64,000 nucleotides of DNA from Candidatus Thermochlorobacteriaceae bacterium. Lineage in GTDB: Bacteria > Bacteroidota > Chlorobiia > Chlorobiales > Thermochlorobacteraceae. Below the pieces are notes generated by a model. It was not told where the DNA came from and searched no databases. It saw nothing but the letters and a program-made list of their open reading frames with translations. Below are positions 8,750 through 16,839 of the stretch, one piece after another. The translations under genes were made by a program, and so were the position numbers. Where the stretch lies: the NCBI GenBank assembly GCA_029263855.1, contig JAJUFC010000001.1, positions 248,001-312,000 of the forward strand. The letters are read 5' to 3'. Within the stretch, counting starts at the first letter, position 1; every line of letters begins with the position of its first letter.

Positions 8750-10330
8750 CTATTCGCGTTGACGCGGGTCTAATGCGTCTCGCACGCCGTCGCCGATGAG
8801 GTTGAAGCATACCACTGTCAGCACGATGGCAAGTCCGGGAAAGGTTGAAATCCACCAATGGTTCAAGAGGTTATCGCGCCCTTCGTTGATGATGTTGCCC
8901 CACGAGGCGGTTGGCGGTTGGACGCCCAATCCCAAAAAGGAAAGCGCGGCTTCGGTGAGAATAATACCGCCAATGCGAAGCGTTGCCGCAATAATGACGG
9001 GCGTAAGCGAGTTCGGAACAAGATGCTTGAAAATGATGCGCGCATTTGAGAGCCCCAGCGCGCGCGCGGCTTGAACGAACTCTTGCTCTTTGAGCGAAAG
9101 CACCTGACTGCGCACCAAGCGCGAAACGCCCATCCAACTTGTAAAGGCAATCGTTACCACAATCAAAAAAATCGAGTTGCCGAAAGAGGCGATGATGATG
9201 AGAATTAAAAATAAACTCGGAAACGCTTGAAGCACATCGACAAGCCGCATGATGAGCGTATCGACCCAACCGCCGAAAAATCCAGATACGACGCCCAAAA
9301 TCATGCCGAGCGTAATGGCAATAGCGACCACCAAGAAGCCAATCGAGAGCGAAATGCGCGAGCCATAAATGACGCGGCTGAAAATATCGCGTCCGTATTG
9401 GTCTGTGCCCATCAAATAAAATTTCTTTTCAATGACGGGCGAGCCGTCGGGATTGGTTTTTAGTTCGGAAAGCGGAAGCGTTTTTTCACGTGAGCCTTGC
9501 TTGTAAATTAAATTGTTGGATTCAACGCGGTAAGAATTGACGATTAACTTGCGTTCGGTTTCGCCTCTGAATCGGAGCGCGTAGTTTTGCGTGATAAGCG
9601 AATTGGTGAGCGAACTGGCAAAGTCTGTTCCATCGCGAAGTGGAATGGTTTGGGCTTCGGCTTCTTTGAGGAAAAAGCAGTCGAGCGTGGTGCCAGGCGG
9701 TTGAAGGGCGGTTACGATGAAATCTTGTTGCGCGTTTGGGTCGTAGGGCGAAAGCATTGGCGCAAGCAGGGCAACGGAGTAAAGCACGGCGGCAATGCAC
9801 ATCGCAACAACGGCAATAGTGCGTTTTTTGAACTCGCGCCACGCAATTTGCGAAAGGCTCATGCTCGATTTCGTTTGCTTGCCCGTCGCCACTTTTTTCC
9901 GATACAATCTCACCGAGAGCCACCACGTGCCAAAAAAGCCAACGAGGCAATAAATCGAAGCCACCCAAAATTCGAGAATATCGACCGTGAAAACATCTTT
10001 CAAATCTTTGAACGAAACGAACAGGAGCAGAAGCGAAGTGAAGAACGACTTCAAGCCGCCCCAGAAGAGAAATTGATTGGAAAGAATCACCACAAGAAAG
10101 AAAGCCATGATGCCGAGCGTGAGCGTGCCTTGAATCGGCTGACCAATACGAAAGAGAGCGACGGCGGGCAGATAGTCGGTCGGAGACGGCACGATGTGCG
10201 AATAAGGATTTTCAGGTTCGGCAAGTTCAAAGGCGGCGTTGCGGGCTTTGTTGAGGTCTTTGTTCGCGCCCGTGTTCGCGCCCGTGTTCGCGCCCGTGTT
10301 CGCGCTTGATGCGGTTGGTGTTTGTGCCAT
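8750..10330 (-). CDS. Enlarged DppC/OppC-type ABC transporter permease
   Basis: 526 aa, far longer than the roughly 300 aa usual for DppC/OppC. The C-terminal half is a standard permease: YLMGTDQYGRDIFSRVIYGSRISL, several membrane helices, the cytoplasmic EAA loop (EFVQAARALGLSNARIIFKHLVPN) that contacts the ATPase, and the ending GDGVRDALDPR. The extra N-terminal part has the low-complexity stretch NTGANTGANTGA, then about three more hydrophobic segments. A roughly 120-residue insert between the first core helix (VAMCIAAVLYSVALLAPML) and the GTDQYGRD motif is probably periplasmic. It would import peptides or similar ligands, probably with one of the two substrate-binding lipoproteins nearby. 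The partner permease and ATPases are not in the window. The gene is divergent from glycerate kinase. Confidence 0.92.
   Translation of the reverse strand: MAQTPTASSANTGANTGANTGANKDLNKARNAAFELAEPENPYSHIVPSPTDYLPAVALFRIGQPIQGTLTLGIMAFFLVVILSNQFLFWGGLKSFFTSLLLLFVSFKDLKDVFTVDILEFWVASIYCLVGFFGTWWLSVRLYRKKVATGKQTKSSMSLSQIAWREFKKRTIAVVAMCIAAVLYSVALLAPMLSPYDPNAQQDFIVTALQPPGTTLDCFFLKEAEAQTIPLRDGTDFASSLTNSLITQNYALRFRGETERKLIVNSYRVESNNLIYKQGSREKTLPLSELKTNPDGSPVIEKKFYLMGTDQYGRDIFSRVIYGSRISLSIGFLVVAIAITLGMILGVVSGFFGGWVDTLIMRLVDVLQAFPSLFLILIIIASFGNSIFLIVVTIAFTSWMGVSRLVRSQVLSLKEQEFVQAARALGLSNARIIFKHLVPNSLTPVIIAATLRIGGIILTEAALSFLGLGVQPPTASWGNIINEGRDNLLNHWWISTFPGLAIVLTVVCFNLIGDGVRDALDPRQRE
10261..10306. repeat. 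12-bp minisatellite inside the permease gene
   Basis: Three exact copies of a 12-bp unit (TGTTCGCGCCCG on the + strand) plus a partial fourth. On the coding strand they give repeated Asn-Thr-Gly-Ala near the N-terminus of the permease. Because the unit is a multiple of three, copy-number slippage would not break the frame. Confidence 0.9.
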
Positions 10331-10446
10331 GTTGCTGAGCAGTCCTACTTTATGACGGTTAAGGTCGAGCGTTCAAAAATTAGCGAGCGAAAAATCTTTG
10401 AATGTTTGAATAAAAAACTCTCAAAAATTCTCAGGTAATTTCTCAC

Positions 10447-10454
10447 TAAATTTG
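10447..10454 (+). promoter_or_regulatory. Possible TAnnTTTG promoter element for glycerate kinase
   Basis: TAAATTTG lies 88 nt before the ATG in the divergent intergenic region. It matches the -7 element (TAnnTTTG) used by the main sigma factor of Bacteroidota, a sister group to Chlorobiota. No well-spaced TTG partner is visible, so this may be chance. Confidence 0.2.
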
Positions 10455-10541
10455 GCGCGCCTTCGTTTTGATAGAAGTTTTAAGAATTTAAGACAAATCC
10501 GACCTTTATCACAACAAACTCAACACTAAACGGTTTGATAC

Positions 10542-11906
10542 ATGAAGTCTGCTACACTTGATCTCGATACGCTTTCACGCTTGAAAGCAGATGCCTTATT
10601 GTTATTCAAAAAAGGTCTTGAAGCCGTCAATGGTTACAAGGTTGTTAAAGATGCCTTGCGTCTTGAAGGCGATGTTTTGAATGTGGTGGCGCAAGGTAAA
10701 TTCAAACAAATTGAAATTTCCAAGTTCAAGCGCGTACATTTAATTGGCGTTGGAAAGGCAAGCGTCTCGATGGCCAGAGGAGCAAAAGAAGTTTTGGGAG
10801 AGCGTGTGAGTTCATCGTTCGTCGTTACGAAATATGCTCACGCGAGCGACGCGCCGAGCGATTTGCGCGTGGTTGAATCCGCTCATCCGATTCCCGACGA
10901 GAACAGTTACAAAAACGCGCGCGAAATGTTGCGAATATGCAACGAAGCCAAAGCGGACGATTTGATTATCAACGTGGTTTCAGGCGGCGCATCGTCGCTC
11001 CTATCGTTCCCTGCGGGCGAGCTGACGCTCGACGACAAACGCTTCACGACGTCGCTCTTGCTCAAATCGGGCGCGACGATTGAAGAAGTGAACAGCGTGC
11101 GCAAACATCTTTCAAAAATCAAGGGCGGGCAACTGGCGCGCGCGGCGTTTCCCGCAACGATGCTCACGCTCGTTCTTTCCGACGTGATTGGAGACGATTT
11201 GGGAACGATTGCCTCTGGCATTACCTCGCCCGACCCTTCCACGTTTGTCGATGCTTATCGCGTGATCGAAAAATATCGTCTCGAAAAAATCATTCCCGAT
11301 AGCGCGCTCTCGCGCTTGCAACGCGGAATGGAAGGCAAAATCGCCGAAACGCCCAAACCTGACGAGGAGTGCTTCAAACGCGCTCACAACATCGTCGTTG
11401 GTTCGAACCGAATAGCGCTGAAAGTGATTGAAGACAGTGCCAAAGAACTTGGCTACGAAGCCGGAATTTTAACGGATGAACTCAACGGCGAAGCGCGCGA
11501 AGTCGCAAAGACCCTTGCAAAACGCGCCAAGCACTTGGCAAAGGCGTCGAGAAAAGCATGTCTCATTGCAGGCGGCGAAACAACGGTAACAGTTGTCGGA
11601 CACGGCAAAGGCGGACGCAACACGGAAATGACGCTCGCCGCCGCCATTGAACTCGACAACACGCCGAACATCATGTTTTTAAGCGCAGGCACCGACGGAA
11701 CCGACGGCGAGACAAACGCCGCAGGCGCAATCGCCGATGGCTCAACCCTTTCACGCGCTAAAAATTTTGGACTCGTTGCCAATGAATACTTGCAAAACAA
11801 TGACTCACATGACTTCTTCAAACTTGTTGGCGACCTCGTTATCACAGGCGCAACCAACACGAACGTGATGGATATTCAAATCATACTGGTGGATTCCACA
11901 TCGTAA
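10542..11906 (+). CDS. Glycerate 2-kinase (GckA/TtuD type, DUF4147-MOFRL)
   Basis: 454 aa, the normal length for the class II glycerate kinase family. It phosphorylates D-glycerate to 2-phosphoglycerate with ATP, feeding lower glycolysis; glycerate can come from serine, glyoxylate or tartronate routes. The N-terminal DUF4147 domain shows LIGVGKASVSMARGA, ESAHPIPDENS, NVVSGGASSLL, the EEVNSVRKHLSKIKGGQLA segment, and SDVIGDD. The C-terminal MOFRL domain shows LIAGGETTVTV, GKGGRNTEM, and SAGTDGTDGETNAAGA. Older annotations call such proteins hydroxypyruvate reductase, but the domain pair points to the kinase. It stands alone between the divergent permease and a downstream lipoprotein gene 60 nt away. 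Confidence 0.93.
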   Translation: MKSATLDLDTLSRLKADALLLFKKGLEAVNGYKVVKDALRLEGDVLNVVAQGKFKQIEISKFKRVHLIGVGKASVSMARGAKEVLGERVSSSFVVTKYAHASDAPSDLRVVESAHPIPDENSYKNAREMLRICNEAKADDLIINVVSGGASSLLSFPAGELTLDDKRFTTSLLLKSGATIEEVNSVRKHLSKIKGGQLARAAFPATMLTLVLSDVIGDDLGTIASGITSPDPSTFVDAYRVIEKYRLEKIIPDSALSRLQRGMEGKIAETPKPDEECFKRAHNIVVGSNRIALKVIEDSAKELGYEAGILTDELNGEAREVAKTLAKRAKHLAKASRKACLIAGGETTVTVVGHGKGGRNTEMTLAAAIELDNTPNIMFLSAGTDGTDGETNAAGAIADGSTLSRAKNFGLVANEYLQNNDSHDFFKLVGDLVITGATNTNVMDIQIILVDSTS

Positions 11907-11966
11907 GCCTATTTCAGCACGGCAAATCAAACTTGATTGCCTTTAACTTTTTCTATCAATCAAACA

Positions 11967-13673
11967 ATGAAACCATTCGCGATTTTTCTACTGGCAATCG
12001 CTCTTGCAACAGCAGGCTGTTCGCGCAAACAAACCGACATCAACCGCGCCAATTCCGTAACGCACGCCTACATCGCTGACTTTGATTATCTCAATCCCGT
12101 TCTGCTTCAAGAAGGCACGAGCCGAGAAATCTGCAATCTGATTTTCCCGCGCCTGTTCGAAGAATACTTCGATTCCGTTCGCGGCATCACGGCGTTTGCG
12201 CCGCTCTTTGCCAAGTCGTTTGAAGTCTCGCCCGACCACAAGCAAGTCAAGTTCCTGTTGCGCAACGACGTCAAATGGTTCGACGGCAAGCCCGTAACCG
12301 CAAGAGATTGGCTCTTCACTTACAAACTTTACGCCGATACCGTCATCGCCTCGTCGCGTCAAAACTTCGTTACGGAAAACTTCGCGCTCGGCGCAAACGG
12401 GCAAGTGGACTTCGAGAAAGCCGTTCAAATTCCAAACGACTTTGAGCTCATCGTCAATTTTGAAAAGCCATTGCCGACGGAAATGCTCTTGAAGTATGTC
12501 AATCTCGGATTCATTTCGCGCGAAGTTTGGAAAGATGTCGAGACGATGTCGCCGCAAGAAAAAGTCGCCATTCGCAAAGACGAGCGCAATTTCAACCCCG
12601 AAAAAATCATCGGCGCAGGACCCTACAAAGTGGAAAAATGGATTCGCAATCAAGAGTGCGTCTTGGTCGCAAACGAGCAGTGCAACTTGCCGCGTCCGCC
12701 GAAAGTCAAATACTTCATCAATCGCTTCGTGCCTGAATACACCACGCGATTAACCCTTTTGAAAACAGGCACAGCCGACATCGTTCAAAACCTCACGCCC
12801 GACGACGCAATCGGGCTCGCCAACGACAAATCGTCATCGGTTCAAATTTTTGAGCGCGGCTACATCACCTACGACTATGTCGCATGGATGAACATCGACC
12901 AAAAACTTTACAACGAAACCAAACAAATCAAACCGCACCCGCTTTTCGGCTCAAAAAAAGTTCGTCAAGCCTTGACGATGGCAATCAATCGTCAATCCAT
13001 CATCGACGGCTTCCTCAAAGGCTACGGGCAACTCGCGGTCGCCGATTATCCGCCCATCTGCCTTTGGGCGAAGCCCGACTTGAAGCCCATTCCTTACGAC
13101 CCCGAACAAGCCAAAAAACTTTTGGAAGAAGAAGGCTGGAAAGTCGGCAAAGACGGCATTTGCGAGAAAAACGGACGCAAATTCAGTTTTCAACTCACCA
13201 TCAACGCGGGCAATCAACGGCGCAACTACGCCGCCACCGTCATTCAACAGAACTTGAAAGAGATTGGGATTGATTGCCAAATCGAGCAGTTGGAATCGAA
13301 CATCGTGATGGAACGCACGCGCAAGCGCGAACTCGATGCGTTTCTCTTCGGCTGGATTGTCAGCCCGCCCGATATTGACCCGTCCGAAACCCGTATGTCT
13401 GATTTGGAAAAAACGCCTTACAATATGGTCGCCTTTCAAAATCCGAAAGTCGACGAACTCATCAAGCGCGGCAAATCGGAAATCGACCTGATGAACGCCG
13501 CGAAGCATTGGAAGGAATACGCAACCATCATTTACGACGAACAGCCCGAAACGATTTTGTATTGGATGACGGGACTTGTCGGCGTGAACAAGCGCGTGAA
13601 GAATGTTCGCATTTCGCCCGTCGGCGCGTTTGAAAATTTGATTGATTGGGAATTGCAGGCGGAGGCGAAGTAG
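11967..13673 (+). CDS. Second peptide/oligopeptide ABC substrate-binding lipoprotein (SBP_bac_5 family)
   Basis: About 568 aa from the ATG at 11967. I prefer it to an in-frame TTG at 11937, since it yields a compact lipoprotein signal ending ATAGC with lipid attachment on that Cys. The body has the DppA/OppA pattern: FDYLNPVLLQEGTSREICNLIFPRL, VKWFDGKPVTARDWLFTYKLY, VPEYTTRLTLLKTG, and RQALTMAINRQSIIDGF. It is a paralogue of the lipoprotein at 1321-2994 and shares its segment order. The family binds peptides or other small ligands outside the inner membrane and delivers them to a Dpp/Opp permease. A TPR-kinase-AraC regulator follows after 33 nt, so uptake and sensing may be linked (inference). 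Confidence 0.9.
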   Translation: MKPFAIFLLAIALATAGCSRKQTDINRANSVTHAYIADFDYLNPVLLQEGTSREICNLIFPRLFEEYFDSVRGITAFAPLFAKSFEVSPDHKQVKFLLRNDVKWFDGKPVTARDWLFTYKLYADTVIASSRQNFVTENFALGANGQVDFEKAVQIPNDFELIVNFEKPLPTEMLLKYVNLGFISREVWKDVETMSPQEKVAIRKDERNFNPEKIIGAGPYKVEKWIRNQECVLVANEQCNLPRPPKVKYFINRFVPEYTTRLTLLKTGTADIVQNLTPDDAIGLANDKSSSVQIFERGYITYDYVAWMNIDQKLYNETKQIKPHPLFGSKKVRQALTMAINRQSIIDGFLKGYGQLAVADYPPICLWAKPDLKPIPYDPEQAKKLLEEEGWKVGKDGICEKNGRKFSFQLTINAGNQRRNYAATVIQQNLKEIGIDCQIEQLESNIVMERTRKRELDAFLFGWIVSPPDIDPSETRMSDLEKTPYNMVAFQNPKVDELIKRGKSEIDLMNAAKHWKEYATIIYDEQPETILYWMTGLVGVNKRVKNVRISPVGAFENLIDWELQAEAK

Positions 13674-13706
13674 CGTTTGCTCGCGAACGACAGTATCAGT
13701 AGAAGC

Positions 13707-16652
13707 ATGACTGAGCGAGAGAAGACGATAGAAAGAATCAAACTGCTGAATCAACAAGCGCTTGAAGCGTTAACCAACGATATTGCCGAAGCGGAGCGAC
13801 GGGCAAACGAAGCGCGCTCGCTCGCAGAGCAAATCGGAGACGAGGAGAACGTTGGCGCGAGTCTCTTGCGCATTGCCGAAGCGGAAATCATTCAAGCGAA
13901 ATTTCAATCCGCGCTTGCCAAAGCCGAGACCGCCCGCAAAATCGCTCAACGACTTAATCATCGCGAAAAAGAGGCGGACGCGCTTAACGTCATCGCAAGA
14001 ATCCACTATGTCTCGTCCAACTATGAGCAATCTCTCTCGAGTCTTGAACAAGCGATTGCGCGCTATCGAGACGTGGGCAACGAAAAAAAACGCTTGATAT
14101 TGGTCGGCAACGTTGGAAAAGTGATGATTGCGCTTGGACGCTATGACGAAGCGTTAAGCCATTTGAACGTCGCGGCAAGCGGCTTCAAACTCGCCAAAGG
14201 AAGCGCGAGCCCCTATCACGACATTGGCGACGCGCATTATTATCTCGGCGATTACGCCGCCTCGCTTCATGCCTACCAGACTGCCATCGAGCATTATAAA
14301 AGCGTTGAAGACAAAAGCCGCGAAGCCAGTGTTCAAGCCAGCATTTGCAAACTGTTCACGGCGATGGGCGCGCTCGATAAATCCCTCGAGGCGGCGCGGC
14401 GCGGGCTTGCCTTGCTGTCCGAAATTGGCGCGGACGCAATGGCGTGGCAATTCCACCGAGAAATTGGGAAAGTCTACTATGAAATCGGAAACGACGAGGC
14501 GGCGTTAGAAGCCTTCGAGAAAAGTCTAACCGCTCTCGATGCGTATCAAACCGCCATCGTTCAGCACCATATCGCGAAAATTTACGCGCGCCGAAATCAG
14601 ATTGAACTAGCGTTAAACCTGCTCCTAAAATGTTATGAGACGTATCAGCAAGTCAAAAACGAAAACGCGCTCATCGCGGGAAGCGCGGAAATCGCAACGC
14701 TTTATCTGGACATCGACGACTTTGAACAAGCGCGAGCCTTCGCGACGAAAAGTTTGCAACATTCCCAATCCACGAAAAATCGAAGCGGAGAATGCGTCGC
14801 GCGCTTGACGCTCGGAAAAATTCAACTCAAAAAAGGCAACCCCGAAAGCGCACTCACCCAACTTGAAGACGCATTGAAAATCGCTGAAGAAATTAAAGCG
14901 AAAAGTCTTTTGCCTGAACTATACAAAACCCTCGCCGAAGCCTCTAAACACATCGGCGAACTCGAACAATCGCTGAAATTCTTCGAGCATTACATCAATT
15001 CAGAGCGCGACATCTTCAACGAAAAAAGCGATGAGCGGCTGAAAAATCTGCAAGTCGTGTATCAAGTTGAACAAACCAAACGCGACGCCGAGCGCGAAAA
15101 ACAAAAACTGCGCGAAATTGACGCGATTAAATCGCGCTTCTTCGCCAATATCTCGCACGAGTTCAGAACGCCACTCACGCTGATATTGGGGCACCTAACT
15201 GACCTTGAAGAACTTGAACGCAATGCGAACAAGAAAAATAAACTCAGCGTCATTCGCCGCAGTTCAACCCGTCTTCTCTCGCTCATCAATGAACTGCTCG
15301 ACCTCTCCAAATTGGAAGCGGGCGAACTTCGCCTGTCCATCTCACAAAACGACCTCGTCGGGTTTGTGAAAGGGCTGACATTTGCCTTTGAATCCATTGC
15401 GTATCCAAAAGGCATTGAAATTGAATTTGAATCCAGCGAGCCAACGCTGATGGCTTACTTTGACACCGACAAAGTGGAAAAAATTCTCTCCAATTTGCTC
15501 TCCAACGCCTTCAAATTCACAACGCAAGGAAAAGTCTCCTGCCAATTATCGCTTCTCCCGAAAAGCCGCGTCCGCATTGCGATTTCGGACACCGGCATCG
15601 GCATTCCGAAAGAACATTTAAAGCATATTTTTGACCGATTTTATCAAGCAGAAAACGCCTACGCGCGCCGCTATCAAGGCACGGGCATCGGGCTGGCGTT
15701 GGTTAAAGAATTGGTTGAATTGCACAAAGGAAAAATCAGGGTTGAAAGCGAAATTGAAAAAGGCTCAACCTTCATTGTGGAATTACCGATTTCAAAAGAA
15801 GCCTTCGCGGGCGAAAAATTCGATGAGCAAACTGACATCAAAACGAAATCGCTTCGGAGCGTAAAGTCTGAATCGCAAAAGCAAACCACACAACCGGTTT
15901 CTTCCAGACATCAAAAAAACGACATCATCTTGGTGGTGGAAGACAATGAGGACATGCGCGCCTTCATCGTTGAAAAACTTTCAGGCTATGCGGTTCACGA
16001 AGCCATCAACGGCAAAGAAGGCTTTGAAAAAGCCAAAGCGATTCTTCCCGACCTCATTATTTCCGACGTGATGATGCCCGAAATGGACGGCTACGCGCTG
16101 TGCGAAAAAGTCAAGTCCGATGAAGCAACGAATCACATTCCGATTATTCTCCTCACTGCAAAAGGTTCAACCGAAAGCAAAATTCAAGGATTGGAAACAG
16201 GGGCAGATGATTATTTGCTCAAACCCTTCAACTCTCGCGAAGTTCAAGCGCGGGTCAAGAACATCATTGCGCAACGCAAAAAACTTCGCGAATCCTTTCT
16301 CAAATCGCTTCGGCTTGACGCAAACGTCGCAAGCGAACAAAGGTATCCGTTTTTGGAAAAAGCCGAAGGGCTTGTGAAGTCCCGCCTTGACGATGAAGCC
16401 TACGGCGCATCGGAATTGGCATACGATTTATGCCTGTCGCTCTCGCAGGTTCAACGCAAATTCAAACAACTTGCGGGGCAAAATCCGACCGAGTTCATTC
16501 GCGCCATTCGTCTGAAAAAGGCGGCGGAAATGCTTCGCGCCAAAGCGGGCAATGTCTCGGAAGTCGCTCATTTATGCGGTTTCGGAAGCGTCGCCTATTT
16601 TTCAACCGCGTTCAAAAAGCAGTTCGGAAAATCGCCAACGGCATTTCATTAA
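13707..16652 (+). CDS. TPR-histidine kinase-receiver-AraC hybrid regulator
   Basis: 981 aa from the ATG at 13707; an upstream in-frame TTG at 13677 seems less likely. Domain order: about 430 residues of tetratricopeptide repeats with no membrane segment, a coiled coil (IFNEKSDERLKNLQV...), HisKA with His484 in ISHEFRTP, HATPase (DTGIGIPKEH, GTGIGLAL), a receiver with Asp787 in IISDVMMPEMDG, and a C-terminal AraC-type helix-turn-helix (about residues 870-981, ending GFGSVAYFSTAFKKQFGKSPTAF). One chain could therefore sense, autophosphorylate and bind DNA, like the hybrid two-component systems of Bacteroidota, but with a cytoplasmic TPR sensor instead of a periplasmic one. A clear terminator follows at 16687-16710. 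Its TPR/coiled-coil module resembles the regulator at 58914-60521. Likely targets are neighbouring genes, which is inference. Confidence 0.93.
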   Translation: MTEREKTIERIKLLNQQALEALTNDIAEAERRANEARSLAEQIGDEENVGASLLRIAEAEIIQAKFQSALAKAETARKIAQRLNHREKEADALNVIARIHYVSSNYEQSLSSLEQAIARYRDVGNEKKRLILVGNVGKVMIALGRYDEALSHLNVAASGFKLAKGSASPYHDIGDAHYYLGDYAASLHAYQTAIEHYKSVEDKSREASVQASICKLFTAMGALDKSLEAARRGLALLSEIGADAMAWQFHREIGKVYYEIGNDEAALEAFEKSLTALDAYQTAIVQHHIAKIYARRNQIELALNLLLKCYETYQQVKNENALIAGSAEIATLYLDIDDFEQARAFATKSLQHSQSTKNRSGECVARLTLGKIQLKKGNPESALTQLEDALKIAEEIKAKSLLPELYKTLAEASKHIGELEQSLKFFEHYINSERDIFNEKSDERLKNLQVVYQVEQTKRDAEREKQKLREIDAIKSRFFANISHEFRTPLTLILGHLTDLEELERNANKKNKLSVIRRSSTRLLSLINELLDLSKLEAGELRLSISQNDLVGFVKGLTFAFESIAYPKGIEIEFESSEPTLMAYFDTDKVEKILSNLLSNAFKFTTQGKVSCQLSLLPKSRVRIAISDTGIGIPKEHLKHIFDRFYQAENAYARRYQGTGIGLALVKELVELHKGKIRVESEIEKGSTFIVELPISKEAFAGEKFDEQTDIKTKSLRSVKSESQKQTTQPVSSRHQKNDIILVVEDNEDMRAFIVEKLSGYAVHEAINGKEGFEKAKAILPDLIISDVMMPEMDGYALCEKVKSDEATNHIPIILLTAKGSTESKIQGLETGADDYLLKPFNSREVQARVKNIIAQRKKLRESFLKSLRLDANVASEQRYPFLEKAEGLVKSRLDDEAYGASELAYDLCLSLSQVQRKFKQLAGQNPTEFIRAIRLKKAAEMLRAKAGNVSEVAHLCGFGSVAYFSTAFKKQFGKSPTAFH

Positions 16653-16686
16653 CTCTCCTAATATGCATTCGCATCTATCAAAAGCG

Positions 16687-16710
16687 GGTCTCAATAAGGA
16701 GACCTTTTTT
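16687..16710 (+). terminator. Rho-independent terminator after the TPR-kinase-AraC gene
   Basis: Stem GGTCTC/GAGACC with loop AATAAG, followed directly by six T residues. It lies 34 nt after the stop codon, so it separates this gene from the secreted repeat protein downstream. Confidence 0.85.
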
Positions 16711-16839
16711 ATTTGGCGGCAAGAATGCGGCTTTTGCGAAACACAATGCGGGATTTGAGAAAATCCGATTGCATCGCGATACCGAATTTTGTGGAGAGTA
16801 AAATCATCAATCACATTACAAACCATTGCGGAGCGAAGT

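Noticed and set aside
8496-8858. A 120-residue minus-strand frame across the permease end
   Set aside because: It overlaps the permease coding region out of frame, is Arg/His-rich without family similarity, and has no ribosome site.
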